A stretch of DNA of 64,000 bases from CAYVOV01 sp964453525. GTDB taxonomy: Bacteria > Chloroflexota > Dehalococcoidia > Dehalococcoidales > UBA2162. Position 1 is the first letter of the stretch. The number at the start of each line of letters is the position of its first letter. The position numbers were made by a program, and so were the translations under genes. This document shows, one piece after another, positions 39,608 through 49,744 of this stretch. The notes below the pieces were generated by a model. It had not been told where the DNA came from. It searched no databases and was given only the letters and a program-made list of their open reading frames with translations. The stretch is from the NCBI GenBank assembly GCA_964453525.1, contig CAYVOV010000001.1:288657-352656 (forward strand), read 5' to 3'.

Positions 39608-42454
39608 ATGCCGTTAGATTCTATAATTGTCAAGGGTGCTCGTGAGCACAATCTCAAAAATATAGATGTTATTATCCCACGAGACAAACTGGTGGTCATA
39701 ACCGGTGTCTCCGGCTCGGGAAAAAGCTCACTCGCCTTTGACACAATCTATGCCGAGGGACAGCGCCGATACGTTGAGTCCCTCTCTGCCTATGCCCGCC
39801 AGTTCCTTGGCAGGATGGAGAAACCGGAGGTGGACTACATTGAGGGGCTTAGTCCGGCAATTTCAATTGACCAGAAAGGTCCCAGCCGTAATCCGCGCTC
39901 CACGATGGGAACGATAACCGAAATCTACGATTACCTGCGCCTGCTTTTTGCCAGGGTAGGTCATCCCCACTGCCCGAACTGCGGGAGGGAGATAGCCAGT
40001 CAGACCGTTCAGCAGATTGTGGATTCGATTCAGGATATCCCGGAAGGCAGCCGCCTGATGATTATGGCACCGCTGATTAAAGACAGGAAAGGCGAATACC
40101 AGTCTGTGTTTGAAGACCTGCGCAAAGCCGGTTACGCCCGGGTGAGGGTCGACGGGGAAATCCACGACCTTTCTGAGGAATTTCAGCTCGATAAGAACAA
40201 AAAGCACTCCATCGAGGCAGTAATAGATAGACTGGTAATCGGTCAGAGTGATGACCAAGCACGCATCACCGATTCGGTAGAAACTGCTCTCAAGCTCGGA
40301 GCCGGAGTGATTCTGGTTTCCGTTATCGGCGGCGAGGAGTTTATGTTCTCGGAGCATTTTGCCTGCGTTTACTGCGGGATTAGCCTGGGTGAGATTGCTC
40401 CCCGCACCTTCAGCTTTAACAGTCCTCATGGCGCCTGTCCGGCCTGCACCGGGCTGGGCTTCAAACAGGAGATAGACCCGGAGCTGGTGCTCAACAAAGA
40501 CCTTTCTATCATGGAGGGAGCAATTCGCCCCTGGCAGTTCCACAGCTGGTACATCTGGCGGGTAGAATCTCTCGCCAGGACAAATGGTTTCTCGCTTGAC
40601 AAACCGCTCAAGGAGCTCAGCCAGGAGCAGATTGACCTTTTACTCTACGGAGAAGGCGGCGAGACGATAACCTATCGCAACCGGTTCGGCAGGATAAGGC
40701 ATATCCACGACGGCTTTGAGGGAATTATCCCGACCATGGAGCGGCACTACCATGAGACGGAGTCGGAGAACTCGCGGACTAACATCGAGCGTTATATGGT
40801 GCTCAGGACCTGCCAGGTATGCGAGGGAAAGAGGCTGAAGCCGGAATCCCTGGCGGTAACAATCGGCGAGAAAAACATTATTGATATCAGCAGTATGTCT
40901 GTCCTTCAGTGCCTGGACTGGACTGACTATATCGGCAATAAAGTGCTTACCGAACGTGAGATGATGATAGCTCACCAGATACTGAAAGAGATTAAAGCCC
41001 GTCTCGGATTCCTGAAGGACGTCGGTCTTGACTATCTCACTCTCGACCGTCCGTCGGCTACTTTGAGCGGCGGAGAAAGCCAGCGAATTCGCCTTGCCAC
41101 CCAGATAGGCAGCGGGCTTATGGGAGTGCTTTACATTTGTGACGAGCCGACGGTAGGCCTTCACCCGGCCGACGGCTCACGCCTGATTGAGACACTGAAG
41201 AGGCTGAGAGACCTGGGCAATACGATACTCATCGTCGAGCATGACGAAGCCATGATGCGGGCTGCCGACCATATAGTGGATATCGGTCCGGGAGCCGGCG
41301 AGCACGGCGGCGAGATTGTAGCCACCGGAACCATTGACGATATTATTAAGGCAAAGGAATCGATTACCGGGCAATATCTCAGCGGAGAGAAACATATTCC
41401 CATGCCCGAGCGGCGCCGTTCCGGCTCCGGCGAGGAGATAGCCATACTCGGAGCCAGACAAAATAACCTCAAGGACTTAAATGTTTATATACCTCTCGGT
41501 AAATTCGTCTGCGTAACCGGAGTTTCCGGCAGCGGTAAAAGCACTCTCATCAATGAGATTCTTTATAAAAAACTGGCTCAGGTCCTGTACCGGTCACGGG
41601 TGCGTCCCGGCGATTGTGACGACATAATCGGGACCGAAAACATTGACAAGGTGGTGGATATTGACCAGTCGCCCATCGGGCGGACTCCTCGCAGCAACCC
41701 GGCCACCTATACCGGGACATTTACCCCCATCCGTGAACTCTTTGCCACCGTTCCCGAAGCCCGGATGAGGGGTTACGCTCCGGGACGGTTCTCCTTCAAT
41801 GTGAAGGGCGGACGCTGTGAAGCCTGCGGCGGAGAAGGATTTATTCAGATAGAGATGCAGTTCCTGCCCGATGTAACCGTTCCCTGCGAGGTGTGCCAGG
41901 GAAAACGTTATAACCGTGAAGCCCTGGAGATTAAGTTCAGAGGAAAGAATATTGCCGAGGTGCTTGACATGACGGTAGAGCAGGCGACTTCCTTCTTCGA
42001 GCATTTCCCCAAGGTAAGGAATAAATTGCAGACTCTCCGGGACGTCGGGCTTGGCTATATCCGGCTCGGCCAGCCGGCCCCCACCCTTTCCGGCGGCGAA
42101 GCCCAGCGGGTGAAGCTTGCCACCGAGTTATCCAAACGCTCCACCGGCCGAACTCTCTATATTCTCGATGAACCGACCACCGGACTCTCCTTTAACGATG
42201 TGGCGGCGCTGCTGTCCGTACTTCAACGCCTGGTTGATGCCGGCAACACGGTAATTGTCATCGAGCACCACCTGGACGTGATTAAGAACTCCGATTATAT
42301 GATCGACCTTGGTCCGGGGGCCGGTGATGAAGGCGGCTATATCGTTACCACCGGGACTCCGGAGGAAGTGGTCAGGGAAAAAACTTCAGCCACCGGCAGA
42401 TACCTGACCAGAGTACTGCAGACCGATACCGAATACGCTACTACTCCCCAATGA
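39608..42454 (+). CDS. uvrA: Excinuclease ABC subunit A
   Basis: UvrA recognises bulky DNA lesions and loads UvrB in nucleotide excision repair. At 948 residues it is full length. Two ABC-ATPase modules are visible: the first P-loop GVSGSGKSSLAFDT (about 33-46), signature LSGGESQRIRLATQIGSGL, second P-loop GVSGSGKSTLINEI and signature LSGGEAQRVKLATELSKRS. The zinc modules include CPNCG, CVYCG with CPACTGLGF, and CEACGGEGF with CEVCQGKRY. Neither uvrB nor uvrC is in the window. The following MFS gene starts 7 bp after its stop, so they may share a transcript. Confidence 0.98.
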   Translation: MPLDSIIVKGAREHNLKNIDVIIPRDKLVVITGVSGSGKSSLAFDTIYAEGQRRYVESLSAYARQFLGRMEKPEVDYIEGLSPAISIDQKGPSRNPRSTMGTITEIYDYLRLLFARVGHPHCPNCGREIASQTVQQIVDSIQDIPEGSRLMIMAPLIKDRKGEYQSVFEDLRKAGYARVRVDGEIHDLSEEFQLDKNKKHSIEAVIDRLVIGQSDDQARITDSVETALKLGAGVILVSVIGGEEFMFSEHFACVYCGISLGEIAPRTFSFNSPHGACPACTGLGFKQEIDPELVLNKDLSIMEGAIRPWQFHSWYIWRVESLARTNGFSLDKPLKELSQEQIDLLLYGEGGETITYRNRFGRIRHIHDGFEGIIPTMERHYHETESENSRTNIERYMVLRTCQVCEGKRLKPESLAVTIGEKNIIDISSMSVLQCLDWTDYIGNKVLTEREMMIAHQILKEIKARLGFLKDVGLDYLTLDRPSATLSGGESQRIRLATQIGSGLMGVLYICDEPTVGLHPADGSRLIETLKRLRDLGNTILIVEHDEAMMRAADHIVDIGPGAGEHGGEIVATGTIDDIIKAKESITGQYLSGEKHIPMPERRRSGSGEEIAILGARQNNLKDLNVYIPLGKFVCVTGVSGSGKSTLINEILYKKLAQVLYRSRVRPGDCDDIIGTENIDKVVDIDQSPIGRTPRSNPATYTGTFTPIRELFATVPEARMRGYAPGRFSFNVKGGRCEACGGEGFIQIEMQFLPDVTVPCEVCQGKRYNREALEIKFRGKNIAEVLDMTVEQATSFFEHFPKVRNKLQTLRDVGLGYIRLGQPAPTLSGGEAQRVKLATELSKRSTGRTLYILDEPTTGLSFNDVAALLSVLQRLVDAGNTVIVIEHHLDVIKNSDYMIDLGPGAGDEGGYIVTTGTPEEVVREKTSATGRYLTRVLQTDTEYATTPQ

Positions 42455-42461
42455 GGTTTTT

Positions 42462-43730
42462 TTGGCAAAACAAGAAACGTTGCCAGTGACAGGTACAGGT
42501 AAACCCAGGATTTTTTACGGCTACATCATTGTTGCCGCCAGCTTCGTGATTATGGCAGTGATGCACGGCACCTATAATACTTTCGGTATCTTCTTTACCC
42601 CACTCGAATCATCATTCGGCGTCTCCAGGGCGGTGCTTTCCGGCGCCAATTCCTTCGCTTTCGTGATAATGGGCATTTCATCTGTAGCAGTCGGTATACT
42701 CGCTGACAAATTTGGTCCGAGGAGAGTGCTTACTACCTGCGCCATACTCTTCGGGGGAAGTTTTTTACTGGTATCGCAGGCAACCACAGTCTGGCATCTG
42801 TACCTGATTTTCACTTTGACCGGTATCGGACTCAGTGCGCCGGATATCGTGCCCCTATCCACCGCCGTCAGGTGGTTCGTAAAAAAGCGTGGAGCGATGA
42901 GCGGTATTATGAAGGTGGGCACCGGTACCGGGATGACCGTCATGCCACTGGTAGCCAGTATGCTGATTGCCGCTATCGACTGGCGGAACGCCTACCTGAT
43001 TCTGGGTACTGTGGTGCTGGTGAGTGTAATACCATTAACACAACTGCTACGGCGTAACCCCCGCGAGATGGGACTTTTACCTGATGGCGAAATACAGCCG
43101 GCAACGGCAGACGTGTCATTTACCGAAGAAGGACTATCTTTGCGGGAAGCACTCCGCACCCGGCAGCTATGGATGGTCTGCGCTTATCATACCACGACTG
43201 TCTACTGCGGAATCACCCTCCTTACCCACATCGCTCCTCATGCCATAGACCTGGGTATTCCGGCGGCAATCGCCGCCGGCACCGTTTCCATTATCGGAGG
43301 AGCGAGTATTGCCGGCCGTCTGATAATGGGTTTCGCCGGCGACCGCATCGGGCAGAAACGGGCGGTGGTCATCTGCTTTGTCATCCTGATTATTGCCCTG
43401 TCTCTGCTTCAGGTCGCCCGGCAGCCGTGGATGCTGTTCCTCTTTGCCGCAATATACGGCTTCAACCACGGAGGTTTCTTCGCCCTTATTTCTCCGCTAA
43501 TTGCCGGTCTCTTCGGTACCCGTTCCCAGGGCACTCTTCTGGGTATTGTCGTCTTCTGCGGAACTGTCGGCGGCAGCATCGGCATCGTCCTGACAGGGCA
43601 CATCTTTGACATCAACGGCAGCTACCGGATAGCCTTCATCATCCTGCTGGTACTGGCGGTTATCGGCCTGGTATCGGCAACACTGCTAAAACCGATTGAC
43701 AAAGGACGGACAGTTGACACAGGAAACTGA
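42462..43730 (+). CDS. MFS transporter, monocarboxylate/oxalate-formate type
   Basis: This 422-residue 12-helix carrier has an MCT/OFA-like opening, FYGYIIVAASFVIMAVMHGTYNTFGIFFTPL, and the signature VGILADKFGPRRVLTT. The TTG start has GAGG five bases upstream and lies 7 bp after uvrA. OFA and MCT members exchange or co-transport small carboxylates. The exact substrate is unknown. It is followed by a paralogous carrier overlapping its end, so the two may work together or be a recent tandem duplication. Confidence 0.88.
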   Translation: MAKQETLPVTGTGKPRIFYGYIIVAASFVIMAVMHGTYNTFGIFFTPLESSFGVSRAVLSGANSFAFVIMGISSVAVGILADKFGPRRVLTTCAILFGGSFLLVSQATTVWHLYLIFTLTGIGLSAPDIVPLSTAVRWFVKKRGAMSGIMKVGTGTGMTVMPLVASMLIAAIDWRNAYLILGTVVLVSVIPLTQLLRRNPREMGLLPDGEIQPATADVSFTEEGLSLREALRTRQLWMVCAYHTTTVYCGITLLTHIAPHAIDLGIPAAIAAGTVSIIGGASIAGRLIMGFAGDRIGQKRAVVICFVILIIALSLLQVARQPWMLFLFAAIYGFNHGGFFALISPLIAGLFGTRSQGTLLGIVVFCGTVGGSIGIVLTGHIFDINGSYRIAFIILLVLAVIGLVSATLLKPIDKGRTVDTGN

Positions 43731-44964
43731 ACCAGAAAAGCACGGTACTTTTTACGGTTATATCGTAGTCGCCCTTGCCTCCCTGATTAATATCATTCTG
43801 GGAGGGACAACTTACACTTTCAGCGTCTTTTTCGAGCCACTATCCGGTGAATTCGGCTGGACGAGAGCGGTAACTTCAGGAGCCTTTTCGCTCTATATGC
43901 TTCTTCACGGCTTTCTCTATATTGTCACCGGCAGGCTAAACGATAGATTCGGTCCCAGAATAGTATTGTCCGGCTGCGGTTTCTTCATGGGACTGGGCTA
44001 CCTGCTGATGTCACAGGTTAATGGTATCTGGCAAATATACCTGTTTTACGGGGTGATAATCGCAATCGGCATGAGCGGCGGTTACGTGCCGATAACATCG
44101 ACCGTAACAAGGTGGTTCGAGGGTGACAGGAGACGGGGACTGATGATTGGCATCTCAATCGCCGGAGTCGGTATCGGGACAATGATTGTACCGCCGTTCG
44201 CCAACTGGCTTATCTCTAGCTTTACCTGGCGTACCTCATACTTTGTGATAGGTCTTATCGTTATGGTTATTGTCATCGCTGCCGCTCAATTCATGAGACG
44301 CGCTCCGGAAAAAATGCCGCAGCTTTCCTATAGCGAGAACACACCACTGGAAAAGAGCGTAAATATAATATCACGTGGTCTTTCACTGGACCGGGCAATA
44401 CGCACCAGGCAGTTCTGGCTACTGTCCGTATCTTATTTTGGCTTCGGACTGTTTTTACAGGCGATAATGGTGCATATCGTGATTCATGCGCTCGGACTGG
44501 GTATCTCATCAGCTTCGGCGGCTAGTATTTTCATCGCGGTAGGCGGGTTAAGCGTCATTGGCAGGATTTCAATGGGTGCCGCCTGTGATAGAATCGGCAA
44601 CAAGTCCGTAATAATAATTGGCTTTGTTCTGATGGCAGCCGCTCTGAGCTGGCTGCTTGTCGCCAGAGAACTGTGGATGTTAATCCTTTTTGCCGCTGCT
44701 TTCGGCTTTGCCTACGGCGGACTGGTATCCGCGCAGTCGCCGGTTGTCGCCGACCTGTTCGGCATTGGCTCGCACGGTGCGATTCTGGGAGTTATCGTCT
44801 CAATCATCACCATGGGAGCCGCCGTCGGTCCGGTTATGGCGGGCGCAATATACGATGCCACGGAAAGCTATCATCCCGCCTTTCTTGTTTGCATTGGATT
44901 CAGTATAATAGGTCTGATATTGACCCTTTTCTTGAAGCCGATTACAAGAGGAGGTGACGGATGA
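43714..44964 (+). CDS. MFS transporter, second tandem copy
   Basis: This 416-residue paralogue of the preceding carrier shares FYGYIVVALASLINIILGGTTYTFSVFFEPL and the LNDRFGPRIVLSG signature. The start is taken at the TTG at 43714, which has AAGGA at good spacing. A TTG at 43696 has none. It overlaps the previous gene by 17 bp and its stop overlaps the ATG of the HD-domain gene, so the three are translationally coupled. The two carriers differ enough that different substrates are possible. Confidence 0.88.
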   Translation: MTQETEPEKHGTFYGYIVVALASLINIILGGTTYTFSVFFEPLSGEFGWTRAVTSGAFSLYMLLHGFLYIVTGRLNDRFGPRIVLSGCGFFMGLGYLLMSQVNGIWQIYLFYGVIIAIGMSGGYVPITSTVTRWFEGDRRRGLMIGISIAGVGIGTMIVPPFANWLISSFTWRTSYFVIGLIVMVIVIAAAQFMRRAPEKMPQLSYSENTPLEKSVNIISRGLSLDRAIRTRQFWLLSVSYFGFGLFLQAIMVHIVIHALGLGISSASAASIFIAVGGLSVIGRISMGAACDRIGNKSVIIIGFVLMAAALSWLLVARELWMLILFAAAFGFAYGGLVSAQSPVVADLFGIGSHGAILGVIVSIITMGAAVGPVMAGAIYDATESYHPAFLVCIGFSIIGLILTLFLKPITRGGDG

Positions 44965-45512
44965 CACGGGAAGACGCACTCGACTCCATTTACGATAACG
45001 TTGAGAATGAAAATCTTATCAAGCACATGCTGGCGACCGAGGCGATTATGAAAGCCCTGGCAGAAAAGCTGGGAGAAGATAAGCAGGAGTGGGGACTGGC
45101 AGGTCTGCTGCACGATATCGATGTCGAGCTTACCGAAGGTGATATGAACAGCCACGGCAGGCTCGGAGCCGACCTCGTCCGGGAAATGGGGGTGAGTGAG
45201 GATATAATCCGGGCAATCCTTGCCCACAACGAGATGCTCGGCATGCCACGTGAGACAAAACTGGACAAGGCTCTGTTCTGCGCCGACCCTTTAACCGGTC
45301 TCATCACCGCCGCCGCCCTGGTCAGGCCCGATAGAAAACTTGCCAGCGTCGAGCCTAAATCGGTCAGGAAAAGGTTCAAGGAAAAAAGTTTCGCCGCCGG
45401 CGCCAGCCGGGAAAACATCGCTGCCTGTGGCGAGCTCGGACTCGAACTCGACGAGTTCATCGAAATCGGCCTGAAAGCAATGCAGGGAATTGCCTCTGAT
45501 TTGGGATTGTAA
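44961..45512 (+). CDS. HD-domain (HDIG) phosphohydrolase-like protein
   Basis: The 183-residue HD-superfamily protein has metal-binding residues in NENLIKHMLATEAIM (His), GLLHDIDVE (His-Asp), NSHGRLGADL and ILAHNE. Members hydrolyse phosphate esters of nucleotides or act as small regulatory hydrolases. The substrate is not predictable. GAGGAGGTGACGG directly precedes its ATG, which overlaps the MFS stop by four bases (ATGA), so it is the third gene of the carrier operon. Confidence 0.85.
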   Translation: MTREDALDSIYDNVENENLIKHMLATEAIMKALAEKLGEDKQEWGLAGLLHDIDVELTEGDMNSHGRLGADLVREMGVSEDIIRAILAHNEMLGMPRETKLDKALFCADPLTGLITAAALVRPDRKLASVEPKSVRKRFKEKSFAAGASRENIAACGELGLELDEFIEIGLKAMQGIASDLGL

Positions 45513-45594
45513 GTTTCCTACCTCGCACCCCTCTTCTCTTCTGTTTTCTCAGATAAGAGAAAGAATTTCAGTAAATAATAGAGCCATTGTTAGA

Positions 45595-46206
45595 CTATCC
45601 CTCATGGTTCGACCTTAACTCACGTTGCCAATTAGATTTAAGAGAGGCATAGCCAAGAATTGGAAGGCCTGCAATGAATAGAAAGATACTATCCACCAGA
45701 GCCCATCTACCCCAATTGTAATTATCTAACCAATACGGACCAATTCGGATATCTAACATTGTTGTACCTATTCCAAGTAATGCGAATAAATTAAAAAATA
45801 TTGACCATGAAAGAAAGGAAAATGATAGAAAATACGAGAGACTTATTTCATCAATTTTATTTCCTAACTCTTCTTTCTCAATCCTTCTAATTTTCCTAAC
45901 AGACCAAGAAATTAGCCTTACTAATCCCACAACTATTTCCATTAAAACTATCACTAGGATTACAGCCCAAGGAGTGAGCTGTGGAATGTATATTCCTACT
46001 AGCGTCGCAACACTTAAAACAATTATTACGCATAAAGTTGTCCACCAAGTCATGCGTCCTACTTGTCTCCTTTCAACTTCTGTAAGTCTGAAATAGGTAT
46101 TTGTCATTCCTCGCCAAGCTACTCCAATCACGTAAATAGTAGTCCCTATTAATGCTATTGAAACTACCGCTATTAATCCTGATATTTCTCTAACTTCGAT
46201 AGGCAT
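45595..46206 (-). CDS. AT-rich hypothetical polytopic membrane protein
   Basis: This 203-residue protein has five predicted helices (about 10-28, 55-75, 79-103, 127-149 and 173-192). The family is not recognised. Like the gene at 1628, it is visibly richer in A and T than its surroundings, in codons as well as flanks, which suggests a separate origin. It stands alone, converging with the HD-domain gene, and has no identifiable partner. Confidence 0.6.
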   Translation of the reverse strand: MPIEVREISGLIAVVSIALIGTTIYVIGVAWRGMTNTYFRLTEVERRQVGRMTWWTTLCVIIVLSVATLVGIYIPQLTPWAVILVIVLMEIVVGLVRLISWSVRKIRRIEKEELGNKIDEISLSYFLSFSFLSWSIFFNLFALLGIGTTMLDIRIGPYWLDNYNWGRWALVDSIFLFIAGLPILGYASLKSNWQRELRSNHEG

Positions 46207-46485
46207 AATTCACCGCCTTAATGATTAAATAAGAACTTTCAAGGTGTTCTTTGAACGATATTATCACAAACTTTATTCTTGAGATAGATTAATATGTAAT
46301 TTGCCATTTCGCTATAAACGAGCAAAGAGGCGTTTTTAATATAGGTAAAATTCCTCTAAGTTATTAAGCCTGTATCGTTCCACATTTGAACCGTACCCAC
46401 CACTCCCGTTTCCCCGTCGAGATACTTTTAAGGCAGTTCTATATCTTCACCGTAAAAGATTCCAGAGGCAAGTCAAGCCTTTTTT

Positions 46486-46525
46486 GAATTTTTCCCCTTT
46501 CCTTATCAAGGAGGGGGAAAAATTC
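46486..46525 (-). terminator. Hairpin downstream of sbcC
   Basis: GAATTTTTCCCC (46486-46497) pairs perfectly with its complement (46514-46525), and CCTT/AAGG extends the stem inward. It lies about 85 bases beyond the sbcC stop. The rest of the 46207-46608 gap is AT-rich and shows no gene. Confidence 0.5.
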
Positions 46526-46608
46526 ATAACCAGGGGGAGAGGATTAATAAGAAGAAATATTGAAAGTAATAGTAATATTAAATATAAAAAGTGTAGTGCT
46601 TATAGAAA

Positions 46609-49182
46609 CTAACTCACTTCAATATTAGAGCCGTCGGCAGTTTTGATGACGTCGATGCGGGTTGGGAAGGCGTCCCTGAGTTCCTCAATGTGGGTAATGA
46701 CCAGTATTTTTTCGAAGTCATCCTGGATTGAGGTTATCGCCTCTTTCAGCTTTTCCAGTCCGGTATTGTCCTGAGTTCCAAAACCTTCATCGATGATAAG
46801 GGTACGGAGCGGAGGTGCACCGGAACGCCTCGCCAGAAGCTTTGAGAGCGAAATTCTGATGGCGAAATTAATCCGGAAGGCTTCTCCCCCGCTGAACATC
46901 TCATAGTCCCGCGTTCCAAGCTCATCGGCAATTTTTATATCCAGGGTTTCAATGGTATCACCCTTTTTCGTTTCACGCTGGGTCTCAATCTTGACGTTCA
47001 TTCTGTTGTCTGTCATCCGCCCCAGCAGCTTATTGGCTTCAATCTCAAGTTCGGGAAGTGCCATCTCGATTAGCCAGGCCTGGATTCCCTTCTTACCGAA
47101 TGCCTGGGCAAGGTCGCGGTAAATCGTCTCCTCTTTTGACGCCTGGTCGAGCAGCTTCTCCCTTTCCTTTACCCTCGTCTCAAGCTCGGCCAGGTGTTCA
47201 AGGCTCCCCCTGATACGCCCGACCGTTTCCTGAGCCTGCTTTTGCCGGCCGCTCAGTAGGCGGTATTCGCTTTCGGCGCCGGCCAGTTCAGCGGTCAGTC
47301 CGGGAAGCGCTTCAAGCTCGACTGCCAGTCCCTCTTTCTGCTGCCTGCCGGCCTCCAGGCTTTGACGCAACTCTGTGATAGTCTGCTCAGCCCTGGCAGC
47401 CGCCTCTTTCTCCTGGTTGATGAGTTTATCGGCCTCCTCAAGTCTGCGTTTCGGTTCTTCATACTGCTGAAGTGCCGATAATTCACTGCCAACCTGCTCG
47501 TGCCGCCGGGAATCATAGCCTATTTTTTCTAACTCACCTTCAAGCTGGCGTAACGCTTCCTGCTCACTGGCCGCGTAGTCTTTTTTCGCCAGACGCTCCT
47601 GGATTTCAGCAAGCCTTTTCCTCTCACCATCCAGTCGGATGCCCTCTTCTTCAGCCCCGGCAATCTCCCGCTCCAGAAGACCGGCTTTATTCTGCACCGA
47701 GTTTTTACTCTGGCTCAGACTCGCTTCCAGATGATTGATTTCACTTTCCACGGAATCAAGCTCAATCTGCTTTTGCGATATCTGCTCCTTTGTTAACTCC
47801 AGGGAATCACCCGCCTGCTTTTTCTCTTTGCGGTACTTTGCCTCAATCAGCCGACGGTGGTCCTCGCCAAGCTCCCTTTCGCACAGAGGGCATACCGCCC
47901 CGGTCTGGGTGGCAAGGAGACCGAGTTTTTCATCTATTTCCGTCATCTGCTTCTCGAGTCGCTTACTATCGGTTTCAAGGTTATTGATGAGAATTCGCAG
48001 TTCCTGGCCTGTTTGTTTTTTCTGATTGACTCCTTCTTCCTCTCCGGTAAGTCGGTCAAGCTCCAGACGGACCTGCTGTAACTCATTCCTGAGTTGAGGC
48101 AATTTCCCGTATCCGGTCTCAAGTTCGCTGATTTTATTTTCGGCCAAGGCATGCTCATTGAGCAGTGCCTGGCTGGCCTGAACTATCGCCATCTCCAGCT
48201 TATGCTTACGTTCGTTAAGAGTGGTGACAAGTCTGAACTTCTGGTCGAGTTCATCACTTAATTTTTTAGCTTCGATAAACCGGGTATGGTTCTCTTCTAT
48301 CTCGGTGCGCCGGGTGATCAATTCTTCGTAGTCCCGTATACGCCCGTTGAGCTGCTCGAGCTGGCTATCCAGGAGTTCCAGTGTTCTGTTACTCTCCTCG
48401 ATATGTTTCTCAAGCTGGATTAGCTGCGACCGCCTGCTCTCAAGCAGTTCCTTCTTCTGCCGCAGTTCGTTCACTCTGATTTCCTGCTCTTTTAAAACCG
48501 CCTCGATTTTTTGGAGTTCCGCTTCCGCCTGAACAAGTTCCGCTTCATATTCGGGCTTCCACTCCAGTTCATTCCTGATATCCCTGATTGCGTTCGCGGC
48601 AAGAGCCTTTTCCGTTTCCTGCCGTCTTGCCAGTTCCCTCGCCTGATTTTCGAGGTCATCATACAGAGCCAGCCCGAGAATATTGGCAAGCACTTCTTTG
48701 CGTTTCACCGGAGGCTGCCGGGTGAACTCATCGGCATGACCCTGCCGCAGGAAAGCACTGTTGACAAAAGTCTCGTAGTCCATCTGTAAGGTGTCTCTAA
48801 TTTTTTGCTCCGTCTCCCGGATACTGTTGCCTGTAATCGGTCTGAATCCGTTGCCAGTGGCTGCCTGAAATTCAAGACTGCTCTGCCCCTGGCCCCGTCG
48901 GCTCTTCGGCCTGGTACGCTTGCGTATCACGCGGTAAGCCTGGTCTCCTACGGCGAAATCGAACTCCACCTCCATGTCATTTTCACCCATGTGAATAAGT
49001 TCGTCATCGCTCTTGGCTCTCGTCTTTCCCCACAGCGCCCAGGTCACGGCGTCAATCAGGGCCGACTTGCCGTTACCGTTATCGCCCGAGATACTGGCAA
49101 CATGGATTCCGGTGAAATCGATTGGCTGTACGTTATTACGGTAGGGCATAAAGTTGCGTAGCGCCAGCTTTATAGGAATCAA
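46609..49182 (-). CDS. sbcC: SbcC/Rad50-type SMC-like ATPase
   Basis: The ATPase half of the SbcCD nuclease processes hairpins and DNA ends. The 857-residue protein has an N-terminal P-loop SGDNGNGKS (32-40) and a Q-loop region. Two long coiled coils (about 170-425 and 440-690) are split by the zinc hook CPLCERE (about 430). The C-terminal ABC signature is FSGGEAFRINFAIRISLSKLL with Walker B LIIDEGFG. The start is TTG with GGGAG upstream. The partner nuclease sbcD, normally the gene before it, is absent: the upstream gap is repeat-rich and the next gene is divergent. Confidence 0.93.
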   Translation of the reverse strand: MIPIKLALRNFMPYRNNVQPIDFTGIHVASISGDNGNGKSALIDAVTWALWGKTRAKSDDELIHMGENDMEVEFDFAVGDQAYRVIRKRTRPKSRRGQGQSSLEFQAATGNGFRPITGNSIRETEQKIRDTLQMDYETFVNSAFLRQGHADEFTRQPPVKRKEVLANILGLALYDDLENQARELARRQETEKALAANAIRDIRNELEWKPEYEAELVQAEAELQKIEAVLKEQEIRVNELRQKKELLESRRSQLIQLEKHIEESNRTLELLDSQLEQLNGRIRDYEELITRRTEIEENHTRFIEAKKLSDELDQKFRLVTTLNERKHKLEMAIVQASQALLNEHALAENKISELETGYGKLPQLRNELQQVRLELDRLTGEEEGVNQKKQTGQELRILINNLETDSKRLEKQMTEIDEKLGLLATQTGAVCPLCERELGEDHRRLIEAKYRKEKKQAGDSLELTKEQISQKQIELDSVESEINHLEASLSQSKNSVQNKAGLLEREIAGAEEEGIRLDGERKRLAEIQERLAKKDYAASEQEALRQLEGELEKIGYDSRRHEQVGSELSALQQYEEPKRRLEEADKLINQEKEAAARAEQTITELRQSLEAGRQQKEGLAVELEALPGLTAELAGAESEYRLLSGRQKQAQETVGRIRGSLEHLAELETRVKEREKLLDQASKEETIYRDLAQAFGKKGIQAWLIEMALPELEIEANKLLGRMTDNRMNVKIETQRETKKGDTIETLDIKIADELGTRDYEMFSGGEAFRINFAIRISLSKLLARRSGAPPLRTLIIDEGFGTQDNTGLEKLKEAITSIQDDFEKILVITHIEELRDAFPTRIDVIKTADGSNIEVS

Positions 49183-49274
49183 CTGTAATACTCCCTGAAT
49201 GGTGGCTATTTGCCTAGTATTTTATCATATAGCCAGGTTTTTTCATCTACTTTCTTTCTTTGGTTCTTAAAAGG

Positions 49275-49620
49275 ATTCCATTTGCATCTGGTTGGTTTTT
49301 TTACCTCACTCCTAGCCCCTCTCCAGCCCGAACCATTGTAAATGAAAAGATGTTCTCCTGGCTGGAGAGGTGTGTAAAAAAGAGAGGGGGCGAAGCCCCC
49401 TCTCGCCAATCTCTCCCCCCTTTAACAAGGCGAATACTCGCATGATAAAGCAGGGGACTGTTTGAGAGAGGGACGAAGGGGGGAGATTTCTAAAAGGGAG
49501 GTATCCCCCTCTCTAGCTTCCTCAAGGGTTCATCCTGAGGGCTCACCCTGAAGGGTGGTGGGCGGGAATAGATAGAATAAAACGGGGAGCACTTCATTCG
49601 AGTAAAACCGAATAGCACCA
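49275..49620. repeat. Mosaic palindromic repeat, copy B (longest)
   Basis: The block order matches copy A: TTTGCATCTGGTTG, TACCTCACTCC, a hairpin with 10-bp arms (49382-49391 and 49395-49404). A block ATAAAGCAGGGGACTGTTTG is followed by GGCGGGAATAGATA and AAAACCGAATAGCACC. It fills the divergent gap between sbcC and the flavin reductase gene. The stretch 49183-49744 otherwise holds nothing coding. Confidence 0.8.
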
Positions 49621-49744
49621 TTAAATGACCGATTTGCCATCCGGTTGTGAGAACGATTATAATTTCAGCCACAAAGAAAAATATAAAAGTGAGTTAATCC
49701 GCATTTGCGCAATTCCGCAGTATAATTTCCACAGGAGGAAGGAT

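Noticed and set aside
49625..49744. 40-residue N-terminal extension of the flavin reductase
   Set aside because: It covers repeat DNA and a palindrome; AGGAGGAAGG sits directly before the ATG at 49745.
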